Shown here one piece after another: positions 1 to 6,519 of a stretch of 9,075 nt of DNA. The stretch spans positions 1 to 9,075 of the forward strand of contig JBOGWY010000353.1 in assembly GCA_050694015.1 (NCBI GenBank), in the 5' to 3' direction. The stretch's first letter is position 1, and every line of letters starts with the position of its first letter. Made by a program: the position numbers and the translations under genes. The stretch is from JBOGWY01 sp050694015. GTDB lineage: Bacteria; Actinomycetota; CADDZG01; WHSQ01. The notes under the pieces were generated by a model. It saw only the letters and a program-made list of their open reading frames with translations. It had not been told where the DNA came from and did not search any database.

Positions 1-2
1 AT

Positions 3-527
3 GTCTTCAACGCGCGGTGGGCGTCGTGGGGCAACTTCCACACTGTACGTATGGCGATCGACCAGTCCCCCGGCTTCGACCTCATGACGGTCAACTCGGA
101 CGTGATGATCCATCCCGAAGTGTTCACCCGCGTGACGTCGTCACCGGGCGATCTCGTGCTCGCCGCGCAACGGCGGCCCAAGCTCGATCCGGAGGACATG
201 CGCGTCGAACTCGACGGCACGAAGGTTCGCCAGATCGGCAAGCACGTCAAGATGCCGCGCAGCCATGGTGAGTTCGCCGGCGTCTCCCTCCTCAGACCAC
301 CCGCGGCATCGGTTTACTCCGACATCGCGACCGATCTCGAGTGGCGTGCCCAGACGAGCGGCTACTACGAAGACGTGTACGCGTCGATGCTCGATCGCGT
401 CGACGTGAGGGCGGCGCTCGTACGAAGCGACGAGTATGCCGAGGTCGACATGCCCGAAGACATGACGGACGCGCGCGAGGTGCTGCGGCACCATCACGAC
501 GCGTGGCCCAGCGAGCAGCCGGTCTAG
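3..527 (+). CDS. Nucleotidyltransferase, LicC/inositol-phosphate cytidylyltransferase-like (5' end missing)
   Basis: This is the C-terminal 174 residues of a protein whose reading frame is open to the left edge, so the N-terminal nucleotide-binding motif is outside the window. The ATG at 51 is internal, because the preceding in-frame codons (VFNARWASWGNFHTVR) read as protein. The fragment fits the second half of a sugar-nucleotidyltransferase fold: VNSDVMIHPEVF with the metal-binding Asp, a stretch resembling 'DPEDMRVELDGTKVRQIGK', GEFAGVSLL, YYEDVYASML, and near the end EVDMPEDMTDAREVL, where this family has a 'E-(I/V)-D-x-x-E-D' motif. Members such as LicC and inositol-1-phosphate cytidylyltransferase join CTP and an alcohol phosphate into a CDP-alcohol in the cytoplasm. 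The next gene follows in the same frame after one TAG and two codons. The exact substrate cannot be read from the fragment; a hexose-1-phosphate enzyme is the alternative. Confidence 0.72.
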   Translation, partial: VFNARWASWGNFHTVRMAIDQSPGFDLMTVNSDVMIHPEVFTRVTSSPGDLVLAAQRRPKLDPEDMRVELDGTKVRQIGKHVKMPRSHGEFAGVSLLRPPAASVYSDIATDLEWRAQTSGYYEDVYASMLDRVDVRAALVRSDEYAEVDMPEDMTDAREVLRHHHDAWPSEQPV

Positions 528-533
528 GACTTC

Positions 534-1565
534 TTGGCCGAGTTCCCCCACGTCTTCATCGCCGGTGAGGACATCGATCGGGTCTCCGAAGACCTCGCTC
601 GCCGTCTGGCCGAGGTCGGCATCCGCGCGCCGTTCGTCCTCTCGTCCGTGCACGGCGAACATCTCGCCGCGCATCTAGACGGACGGGTCGCGTTGGAGCA
701 AGCGCCGCCCGAAGCCGATCAGGAGTGGGCGGCAGGACTCGGCTCTCGGGCTCATGACTCGGGAGCGGATGCCCTTGTAGCGATAGGTGGGGGCCGCGGG
801 ATCGACGTCGCGAAACTGGGAGCGGCACGAGCCGGCCTCCAGCTCATCGCAGTCCCGACGCAGCTCTCTCACGACGGCATCTGCTCGCCGGTCGCGGTCG
901 TGCCCGACGACCGCGGGATCGCCGCGAGCCTCGGCGCGATCGCACCGATCGCGGTCTACATCTCGATCCCGACGTTGCGCGACGCGCCGACGGAGTCCGT
1001 CGCCGCGGGCATAGGTGACCTTCTGGCGAACCCGCTCGCGCTCCGGGACTGGAGACTTGCCGCCGATCGGAGCCTCGAGGAGCTCGACCAGCGCGCGTGG
1101 GATCTGTCGGTCGAGTCGTACGAGTTGATCAAGGACGACCTCGTCCGCCCGCCGGCAGAGTCCGTGAAGGATCGCGATTTCCTGCGTCGGCTCGCCGACG
1201 CGCTCGTGCTGTCGGGGATGGCGATGATCGTGTCGGGCACGTCGCGGCCCGCATCGGGAGGCGAGCACGAGGTGAGTCACGCGATCGACGAGCTCTTCGG
1301 GGGCCGCGGGATGCACGGCGCGCAAGTCGCGTTCGGCTGCATCATCTCGCTTGCCCTCTACGGCGAAGACACGGCCTCCTTCCGCGCCACGCTCGAGACG
1401 CTCGGTCTCCCACAAGCTCCGGAGGAACTGGGACTGAGCACCGACGACCTCGTACGCGTTCTGGTCGAAGCGCCGAACACGAGGCCGGGCCGCTTCACGA
1501 TCCTCGAAGATGCCAACCTCGACGAGGACGAACTCCGAACGCTGGTGAAGAAGATCTGGCATTGA
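534..1565 (+). CDS. sn-Glycerol-1-phosphate dehydrogenase-like protein (EgsA/AraM type)
   Basis: This 343-residue protein belongs to the iron-containing alcohol dehydrogenase superfamily and most resembles glycerol-1-phosphate dehydrogenase, which reduces dihydroxyacetone phosphate to sn-glycerol-1-phosphate with NAD(P)H. Visible signatures are the dinucleotide-binding GGGRGIDVAK (residues 85-94), PTQLSHDGI after it, GIGDLLANPLALRDW with the likely metal ligand Asp162, SGTSRPASGGEHEVSH with His245 and His249, and MHGAQVAFG with His261. 'SHDGI', 'G-x-G-D...DW' and 'SRPASG-x-EH' are features I know from archaeal EgsA and bacterial AraM rather than from ordinary glycerol dehydrogenase. The length is normal for the family. 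The start is TTG at 534, with AGGA at 526-529 four bases upstream, and the N-terminus reads like a natural family start. It lies 25 bases before the next gene. A dehydrogenase for another polyol phosphate remains possible. Confidence 0.85.
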   Translation: MAEFPHVFIAGEDIDRVSEDLARRLAEVGIRAPFVLSSVHGEHLAAHLDGRVALEQAPPEADQEWAAGLGSRAHDSGADALVAIGGGRGIDVAKLGAARAGLQLIAVPTQLSHDGICSPVAVVPDDRGIAASLGAIAPIAVYISIPTLRDAPTESVAAGIGDLLANPLALRDWRLAADRSLEELDQRAWDLSVESYELIKDDLVRPPAESVKDRDFLRRLADALVLSGMAMIVSGTSRPASGGEHEVSHAIDELFGGRGMHGAQVAFGCIISLALYGEDTASFRATLETLGLPQAPEELGLSTDDLVRVLVEAPNTRPGRFTILEDANLDEDELRTLVKKIWH

Positions 1566-1590
1566 TGCACGGGCACTTTAGGGTGCGGCC

Positions 1591-3195
1591 ATGAGCGTGA
1601 AGGCAGCGATGATCGGGCTCGATGGGGCCGCGTGGCATCTCGTCGATCCGCTGATCGACGACGGACACATGCCCAATCTCGCGACGCTCCGCGCGTCCGG
1701 CGGGGGCGGCGTACTCGACTCGACCATCCCGACATACACGCCTCCGGCATGGACGTCGGCGGCGACCGGCGTGAACCCCGGGCGGCACGGCATCTATGGC
1801 TTCCTAGAAGGCAACGCACAGAATGAGGGCTTGGTGCTCGTGCACTCCGGGAAGATCAGGGCGTCGACGATCTGGGAGATCGCGAACGCGCAGGGAGCGA
1901 AGGTCGGCGTCTACAACCTGCCCCTGACCTATCCCCCGCGCGAGCTCGACGGCTGGATGGTCTCCGGGATGATGACACCGGGTTACGGCGAGCGCCTCAA
2001 GGGCTTCGCCTTCCCGCGTCCCGTCGAGGAACGCATCCTTCAGTGGGTACCCGACTACGTGCTCGATATCTCTCCGAACTGGGAGACCGACTGGAAAGAC
2101 GCGAGCCTCTGCAAACGGATCGTCGACTCGCTCGCGCAACGGCGGCTGGTTCTCGAGAAACTCCTCACCGAGGACACGCCCGATGTCCTGTTCGCGGTGC
2201 TCGAGGCCCCCGATCGTCTGCAGCACGTCTACTACCGCTACATGGATCCCGCCGACGAGATGTACGACTCCGCCGCAGGTAAGGAGATCCGTCCGGAGAT
2301 CGTCAAGTGCTTCGCCGCGATGGATGACATCGTCGGGCTCGTCGCGGAGCACGCCGACGATGGAGTGATCGTGTGCTCCGACCACGGTTTCACCGCGTGG
2401 GAGTTCAGCGTGCACACGAACGCGCTCTTGCAGCAGTGGGGCTACCTCAAGATCAAGCCTGCGGCGCGCGCGATGCAGACGGGCCCGGCGCGCGCGATGG
2501 TGCCGCTCGCGAAGCGCGTGCTGCCGGCGAAGACCGCGCGCAAGGCGAAGGGCAAGACGTTCGCCGCGGTCGACTGGTCGAAGACGAAGGCGTTCGCTTC
2601 GCCGATCCCGCAGCAGGGCATCTTCATCAACATCGCGGGGCGGGAGCGGTTCGGGATCGTCCCGGAGAGTGAGGTGCAGGGGCTCAAGGACGACATCGCC
2701 CGCCGCTTCGAGTCGCTGACGGGCCCCGAGGGAAAGCCCGTAACCGACCGCGTGTGGCGCTCAGAAGAGGTCTTCCACGGCGACGCCCTCGACGGTGCGC
2801 CCGATCTGCTGCCGGTGCTCCGCAACCATCGGTTCGAACTCGACGACGAGCTCTTCCATAAGGAACCGTTCACCGACCTCGCGCACCTGCCCCGGGGCGT
2901 CCATCACCCGGACGGGATCGTCGTGGTGTCCGGCACCGGGGTCGGCGCGGGCGGCTCGCTGCACACCTCGGTCTTGGACGTCACGCCCACGCTGCTTTAC
3001 ATGGCGGGCCTTGATGTCCCGGAGGGCCTCGACGGCACGGTCATGAGCGCCGCCTTCGATCCCGAGCACCTGCAGGATCGGCCCATCTCGACGACCGCCC
3101 CCCTATCATCTAGTTCCAAAGACGAGGATTCGCCCTACTCGGCGGAGGAAGAGGCCGTCATCGAAGAGTCGCTGCGAGGCCTCGGTTACCTGTAG
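1591..3195 (+). CDS. Alkaline phosphatase superfamily hydrolase, type I phosphodiesterase-like (paralogue 1)
   Basis: This 534-residue hydrolase shows the complete two-metal site of the alkaline phosphatase/nucleotide pyrophosphatase fold: Asp11 in GLDGA, the nucleophile Thr55 in YTPPAWTS, Asp208 and His212 in PDRLQHVYY, Asp264-His265 in SDHGF, and His438-His439 in LPRGVHHPDG. TGVNPGRHGIYGF and VSGMMTP are further blocks typical of the microbial branch annotated only as 'alkaline phosphatase family protein'. Such enzymes cut phosphomonoesters or diesters; the substrate here is unknown. There is no signal peptide or membrane segment: the first beta strand begins at residue 4, so a cytoplasmic location is predicted. 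Residues 301-322 are rich in Lys/Arg. The protein ends in YSAEEEAVIEESLRGLGYL, nearly the same tail as the paralogue at 6520-8136. The ATG start is preceded by AGGG at 1580-1583. It sits between the dehydrogenase and the sugar transferase, probably co-transcribed. Confidence 0.87.
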   Translation: MSVKAAMIGLDGAAWHLVDPLIDDGHMPNLATLRASGGGGVLDSTIPTYTPPAWTSAATGVNPGRHGIYGFLEGNAQNEGLVLVHSGKIRASTIWEIANAQGAKVGVYNLPLTYPPRELDGWMVSGMMTPGYGERLKGFAFPRPVEERILQWVPDYVLDISPNWETDWKDASLCKRIVDSLAQRRLVLEKLLTEDTPDVLFAVLEAPDRLQHVYYRYMDPADEMYDSAAGKEIRPEIVKCFAAMDDIVGLVAEHADDGVIVCSDHGFTAWEFSVHTNALLQQWGYLKIKPAARAMQTGPARAMVPLAKRVLPAKTARKAKGKTFAAVDWSKTKAFASPIPQQGIFINIAGRERFGIVPESEVQGLKDDIARRFESLTGPEGKPVTDRVWRSEEVFHGDALDGAPDLLPVLRNHRFELDDELFHKEPFTDLAHLPRGVHHPDGIVVVSGTGVGAGGSLHTSVLDVTPTLLYMAGLDVPEGLDGTVMSAAFDPEHLQDRPISTTAPLSSSSKDEDSPYSAEEEAVIEESLRGLGYL

Positions 3196-3224
3196 GGCGC
3201 CCTAGAGAGAGGCCCACACGCCGT

Positions 3225-4685
3225 ATGGCCGAGGCCGCAACTCCGTACGAAGAGAAGGCGACGGCGCCGCAGCGCGTCCCGCTACAGAAACGAGGGGCGC
3301 GCCGGATCGCGCTGCGCGTCGGGGCCGACTCGGTCGCGGTGTCGACCGCGCTGTTCCTTGCATCGATCATCCGCTTCGAGATCATGGGCGAGACCCCCGC
3401 GGCGAAGCTCGACTACGCGCTGATCATCGCGCTCGCGGTTCCCACTTCGGTCGTGCTCTTCTGGCTCTACGGCCTTTACGAGCCGAGGCAGGTGCTCGGA
3501 CCGGTGAACGAGTTCAAACAGGTGTTCCACGGTGTCGTCGCCGGGGTCGTACTCCTCTTCATGGCCGACTCCGCCTTCAACCTGGAGTTGTCGCGCGCGT
3601 GGGCGTTCATCTCGCTGGCGACCGGGCTCGCCGTCGTCGGCGGCGAGCGGCTCGTGCTGCGCAAGACCCTGCACTTCTTCCGGAGGCGCGGCGGCGACGC
3701 GACGATCACGATCGTCCTCGGCGCGAACCAGGAAGCCACGACGATGGCCCGGACGCTCGAGCGCGAGGGGTGGCTCGGGTACAAGATCCTGGGCTTCGTC
3801 GACGACAACGTACCGGTGGGTGAGGAGCTCGACGACGGTCAGCGTGTGATCGGTTCGACCGCCGACCTGAAGGAGCTGATCGAGGAGAACCACGCCACGC
3901 TCGTGCTCGTCGCGGCCACGGCCTTCGACGCACCGAGGCTCAACCGGCTCTTCTGGGAGCTGCAGAGCATGGACGTCGACCTCCAGATCACGTCCGGGAC
4001 GATCGACCTGATGGCGTCCCGCATGATCGTGCAGTCGGTCGCCGGCGTGCCGCTGCTGTTCGTACGCCGCACCGGTATGGACAAGGTCCAGAGAACCCTC
4101 AAGCGCAGCATCGACATCCTCGGCTCCGGGGGTGGGTTGGTGATCCTGCTGCCGTTCCTGGCGCTGTTCGCGCTCTGGATCAAGCTCGATTCCGAAGGCG
4201 GCATGTTCTTCAAGCAGGTGCGCGTCGGACGCGACGGCGAGCTGTTCACGTTGTGGAAGTTCCGCACGATGGACAAGGACGCCGAGAAGATGCGCGCCGA
4301 GCTCGAACATCTCTCGGAGGGGCCGGGCCTGTTGTTCAAGTTGAAGGAGGACCCTCGCATCACGCGGGCCGGCAAGGTCCTTCGTCGTTATTCGTTCGAC
4401 GAGTTACCGCAACTCTGGAACGTGCTGCGCGGCGACATGAGCCTCGTCGGCCCGCGTCCCGCGTTGCCGATCGAGGTCGAGCAATACGACGACTGGGTGC
4501 GCAATCGGCTGAAGGTCAAGCCGGGAATCACGGGTTTGTGGCAGGTGAGCGGTCGGACCGAGACGAGCTTCGCCGACTACGTGCGCTTCGATCTCTTCTA
4601 CATACAGAACTGGTCGCTATCGCTCGACCTGTGGATCCTGTGGCGCACGTTCCGGGCCGTGATCACCGCAGAGGGCGCGCACTAA
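3225..4685 (+). CDS. Polyprenyl glycosylphosphotransferase (initiating sugar transferase)
   Basis: This 486-residue membrane enzyme is of the WbaP/WcaJ/CpsE type, which transfers a sugar-1-phosphate from a nucleotide sugar to undecaprenyl phosphate and so starts a lipid-linked glycan. Four hydrophobic segments lie at about residues 30-48, 63-83, 98-117 and 122-140. A Rossmann-like region follows (IVLGANQEA at 163-171, through about 260). The catalytic part begins at KRSIDILGSGG (293 onward) with a re-entrant hydrophobic segment at about 296-317. Next come VGRDGELFTLWKFRTM, the catalytic Asp392-Glu393 in FDELPQLWNVLRGDMSLVGPRP, and KPGITGLWQVSGR. Length and domain order are normal for the family. 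The ATG start has a purine-rich AGAGAGG about 12 bases upstream, 29 bases after the hydrolase stop. The sugar donor cannot be told from sequence. Its TAA stop overlaps the TAG stop of the opposing response regulator. Confidence 0.93.
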   Translation: MAEAATPYEEKATAPQRVPLQKRGARRIALRVGADSVAVSTALFLASIIRFEIMGETPAAKLDYALIIALAVPTSVVLFWLYGLYEPRQVLGPVNEFKQVFHGVVAGVVLLFMADSAFNLELSRAWAFISLATGLAVVGGERLVLRKTLHFFRRRGGDATITIVLGANQEATTMARTLEREGWLGYKILGFVDDNVPVGEELDDGQRVIGSTADLKELIEENHATLVLVAATAFDAPRLNRLFWELQSMDVDLQITSGTIDLMASRMIVQSVAGVPLLFVRRTGMDKVQRTLKRSIDILGSGGGLVILLPFLALFALWIKLDSEGGMFFKQVRVGRDGELFTLWKFRTMDKDAEKMRAELEHLSEGPGLLFKLKEDPRITRAGKVLRRYSFDELPQLWNVLRGDMSLVGPRPALPIEVEQYDDWVRNRLKVKPGITGLWQVSGRTETSFADYVRFDLFYIQNWSLSLDLWILWRTFRAVITAEGAH

Positions 4686-5059
4686 CCGTCCTCGGGCTGC
4701 TCGACGGCCCATCCTTCGAGCGCGTCGATCACGGTGTTCAGGCTTCCCTTCTCCAGCACCGCGATCGCGCCGGCTCGCACCATCTCGTCGCGGTCCGCCC
4801 CCGTCGAGCCCGTGAACCCGAAGATCGATATACCCGGACTCCGGACGTGAAGGTGACGTGTCGCCTCGATCCCATTCATCAGAGGCATCTCGATGTCCAT
4901 CAGCACCACGTCGGGCTCCTCATCGAGCACGACCTCGATCGCTTCGATCCCGTTGGTCGCCTCTCCCACGACCTCGAAGGTGGATCCTGCGAAGGCGGCA
5001 CGGATCAGCTCCCGGATATTTTTGTCGTCGTCCACGATCACCAAACGGTGCGCCCCCAT
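4682..5059 (-). CDS. Single-domain response regulator (CheY-like receiver)
   Basis: The 125 residues form one receiver domain and nothing else. The acidic pocket is Asp10-Asp11-Asp12 in VIVDDDKNIREL, the phosphoacceptor is Asp55 in VVLMDIEMPLMNG, the switch Thr is Thr83 in IFGFTGS, and the conserved Lys is Lys104 in LEKGSL. The sequence most resembles receivers of the NarL/FixJ group, but there is no DNA-binding output domain, so it would act by protein-protein contact or as a phosphate relay. No histidine kinase is in the window. It runs against its neighbours, converging on the sugar transferase (stops overlapping in CTAA at 4682-4685) and diverging from the ACT-domain gene. The ATG at 5057-5059 has only a weak, distant ribosome site (GGCAGG); a GTG a few codons downstream, just before IVDDD, is an alternative start. 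Confidence 0.93.
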   Translation of the reverse strand: MGAHRLVIVDDDKNIRELIRAAFAGSTFEVVGEATNGIEAIEVVLDEEPDVVLMDIEMPLMNGIEATRHLHVRSPGISIFGFTGSTGADRDEMVRAGAIAVLEKGSLNTVIDALEGWAVEQPEDG

Positions 5060-5135
5060 CGTGGGGTGTACCTGCCCCGCGCGAACGACGCTGCAAACGT
5101 CTCACTTTTCGGACAAAACCGAAGGGACTAGGACA

Positions 5136-5153
5136 TCTCGATCGAGAAATTTC
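5136..5153. promoter_or_regulatory. Overlapping palindromes, possible operator
   Basis: TCTCGATCGAGA at 5136-5147 reads the same on both strands, and GAAATTTC at 5146-5153 is a second palindrome sharing two bases with it. They lie about 80 bases upstream of the response-regulator start, where a dimeric repressor or activator could control one or both divergent genes. A 12-base palindrome can arise by chance in a window this size, so the support is its position and the A/T-rich neighbour rather than its length. Confidence 0.3.
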
Positions 5154-5284
5154 CACGAACCAAGCATCGGGATGCGTGAAAGCGGGATCGCCTCCGAGTG
5201 CCGACGAAAGACCGGCGATTGACGACGAGCGAGCGGAACGACTCGCTTCCAACGAAATGTTGTTGCGCGGGATCAGAAACGCGT

Positions 5285-5289
5285 GGAGG
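5285..5289 (+). promoter_or_regulatory. Strong ribosome binding site for a possible early ACT start
   Basis: GGAGG at 5285-5289 stands five bases before an ATG at 5295-5297 that is in frame with the ACT-domain gene. It is the best Shine-Dalgarno match near that gene. If used, it would add 65 residues ahead of the usual domain start at 5490, or it would translate a leader in the same frame. The start at 5490 has GAGGAG at 5472-5477, about 12 bases away, which is a poorer spacing. Confidence 0.4.
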
Positions 5290-5358
5290 CACGCATGAAC
5301 GTCACGCCGCGCGCGCTGTCCCCGCGAGCTCCTGTCTCGGCCCCGGGCACGAGATTCC

Positions 5359-5389
5359 CGAAGTTCGAATGCGTTCGTCGACAACTTCG
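5359..5389 (+). repeat. Nested inverted repeat in the ACT gene leader
   Basis: CGAAGTT (5359-5365) pairs with AACTTCG (5383-5389), and inside it CGAA (5366-5369) pairs with TTCG (5374-5377) around a TGCG loop. Together they could form a stacked hairpin in the transcript about 100 bases before the ATG at 5490. There is no T-run after it, so it does not look like a simple terminator. It may be a leader structure, a protein site or chance. Confidence 0.3.
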
Positions 5390-5489
5390 AAACTACATCG
5401 TAGTAGAGAAGCTGGGACCGGGGAGAGGAGGCAGCTCCGGGGGCCCAGCCCTCTGGAACGCGCGGTGTCGCGAGGAGTACGCTTTTGCC

Positions 5490-5867
5490 ATGCTCGAGGA
5501 GATCATCGTCATCGCCGACGACCGACCGGGGATGCTAGCCGAGGTGGGAGAGCTCCTGGGCGACGCAGGCGTCAACATCGAGACGCTCAGCGCATTCAGT
5601 CAGAACGGTACGGGCGTCGTGCATCTCGTCGTCGACGACGGAGACGATGCGGCAGAGGTCCTGATGTCTAACGGCTTCAAGGTCGATGGAACGCGCCAGG
5701 TATTGACCGCGACGCTCGACGACCGGCCGGGCGAACTCGGACGTTACTGCCGCCGCCTCGCGAGAGAAGGTGTCGCGATCTCGGCGGCATACGTCGCGCG
5801 GCGCTCCGGTGGAGAAACCGAACTGATCTTCGCGGTCGACGACATCGAGGCTGCCAAACAAGCCTGA
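5490..5867 (+). CDS. Tandem ACT-domain protein
   Basis: From the ATG at 5490 this is a 125-residue protein made of two ACT domains of about 60 residues each. The first opens IIVIADDRPGMLAEVGELLGDAGVNIETLSA and the second VLTATLDDRPGELGRYCRRLAREGVAISAA (each read here as a span around the DDRPG turn). The 'D-R-P-G-x-L' turn followed by a helix and 'G-(V/I)-x-I' is the ACT signature; in other proteins these domains bind amino acids or other small ligands and adjust enzyme or transporter activity. No catalytic or DNA-binding part is attached, so a small regulatory or sensing protein is likely; its ligand is unknown. I prefer 5490 because the upstream in-frame 65 codons (from ATG 5295) use atypical codons such as AGA, CGA, GTA and GGA and show no domain. 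However, the ATG at 5295 has the better ribosome site. A strong hairpin follows the stop. Confidence 0.85.
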   Translation: MLEEIIVIADDRPGMLAEVGELLGDAGVNIETLSAFSQNGTGVVHLVVDDGDDAAEVLMSNGFKVDGTRQVLTATLDDRPGELGRYCRRLAREGVAISAAYVARRSGGETELIFAVDDIEAAKQA

Positions 5868-5874
5868 CGCGAAA

Positions 5875-5900
5875 CAGGGCCCGCCCGAAGGCGGACCCTG
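5875..5900. terminator. Hairpin terminator between converging genes
   Basis: CAGGG-c-CCGCC (5875-5885) and GGCGG-a-CCCTG (5890-5900) form an 11-pair stem with one mismatch around a CGAA loop. It lies 7 bases after the ACT stop and 17 bases beyond the DUF4383 stop on the other strand, so it can serve both genes. On the minus strand it is followed by a short GTTTCG, and on the plus strand there is no T-run, as is common for terminators in high-GC actinobacteria. Confidence 0.8.
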
Positions 5901-5917
5901 CCTGAGACTCTAGTTAC

Positions 5918-6349
5918 CTACGCGGTCGTTGCGGGAGTCGGCGCGCTCGCGCCTGCCGTCCCGAAGTAGATCGCGAGGATCGCCGTGGCGAGGTGCAGGA
6001 AGTCGTCCGCCACGCCGCGGTCGTTGATCAGCTCGGGCGTGACGACGCCCATGAAGCCGAGGACCGCCACGAGCGCGTACGCGACACCGACGACCAGGTT
6101 GATCGTCTTCGCGAGGTCGGCCCGGGTCGACCCGAACAGCAGCGCCGCCCCGATCAGCAGGTGCACGATGTTGTGCATGTGGTTCACCGGGAACAGGATC
6201 AGCTTGTCCGCTGCCTGCCCGCCCGTGAACGAGTCGGCTACGAAGAAGCCGAGGATGCCTACGAGGACGTAGACCGCACCGAAGATCAGACCGAACGTCT
6301 GCGCCGGTGTCCGGGCTCCCCCTGTAGTTGCTGTGCTGGTGGTCGCCAT
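5918..6349 (-). CDS. DUF4383 family membrane protein
   Basis: This 143-residue integral membrane protein has about four hydrophobic segments at roughly residues 18-38, 61-74, 83-103 and 116-132. The block N56-H-M-H-N60-I-V-H63 just before the second segment is the hallmark I associate with DUF4383, a small actinobacterial membrane family of unknown function. The N-terminal 15 residues and the C-terminal 10 are rich in Ala, Thr and Pro and look disordered. The start is taken as ATG at 6347-6349, with AAGGGG about seven bases upstream; a GTG directly before it (6350-6352) is the alternative. It lies downstream of the minus-strand hydrolase on the same strand, but a gap of about 170 bases with hairpins suggests its own transcript. 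No role in the neighbouring pathway can be inferred. Confidence 0.85.
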   Translation of the reverse strand: MATTSTATTGGARTPAQTFGLIFGAVYVLVGILGFFVADSFTGGQAADKLILFPVNHMHNIVHLLIGAALLFGSTRADLAKTINLVVGVAYALVAVLGFMGVVTPELINDRGVADDFLHLATAILAIYFGTAGASAPTPATTA

Positions 6350-6427
6350 CACCGTTCCCCTTTCACTGGTCAGCCCTGCTTCGCCTGGGTTCTATCTACC
6401 CTTCGGAAGGGGGGCCGAAGCCGGATT

Positions 6428-6449
6428 GCCCGGCCTTTAGACGCCGGGC
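6428..6449 (-). terminator. Possible terminator hairpin downstream of the minus-strand hydrolase
   Basis: GCCCGGC (6428-6434) and GCCGGGC (6443-6449) form a perfect 7-pair stem with an 8-base loop, in the gap between the hydrolase stop (6520) and the DUF4383 start (6349). A second small hairpin, CCCTT/AAGGG, lies at 6399-6411. Neither has a T-run. The rest of the gap holds no gene; a DUF4383 promoter is expected here, but I could not identify one. Confidence 0.45.
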
Positions 6450-6519
6450 CGGGGAGCCCCGTTACGGAGGTCGCGGGCCGACTCTGACCTGAGTAGCACG
6501 AACGTGCAGATTAGTTCGG

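Larger units (their letters stand above)
5060..5489. promoter_or_regulatory. Divergent control region between response regulator and ACT gene
   Basis: About 430 bases with no convincing coding sequence lie between the two divergent starts. The stretch is locally richer in A/T than the genes, notably around 5104-5160. It contains a 12-base perfect palindrome (5136-5147) that overlaps an 8-base one (5146-5153). It also holds an imperfect hairpin at 5105-5126 (TTCGG/CCGAA core), a small inverted repeat AGCGAG/CTCGCT at 5228-5247, and a nested inverted repeat at 5359-5389. Both promoters should be here, but I found no convincing -35/-10 pair. The best minus-strand candidate, TTGTCC with CAGCGT 17 bases on (within 5089-5117), is weak. 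The right part, from 5295, could alternatively be translated as an N-terminal extension of the ACT protein. Confidence 0.5.

Noticed and set aside
51..527. ATG at 51 as the true start of the nucleotidyltransferase
   Set aside because: In-frame codons upstream to the left edge continue a protein-like sequence, and the fold needs an N-terminal nucleotide-binding half that would be missing.
675..1562. Minus-strand open frame of 295 codons opposite the dehydrogenase
   Set aside because: It has no recognisable motif and is explained by the codon bias of the dehydrogenase on the other strand.
3282..4310. Minus-strand open frame of 342 codons inside the sugar transferase gene
   Set aside because: It lies entirely antisense to a well-supported family member, and its composition (rich in Glu, Arg, His, Asp) is typical of reverse-strand shadow translation.
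5359..5389. GTTCGAAT, resembling the T-loop of a tRNA
   Set aside because: The flanking bases do not form the 5-pair T stem, and no anticodon arm or acceptor stem can be fitted around it.
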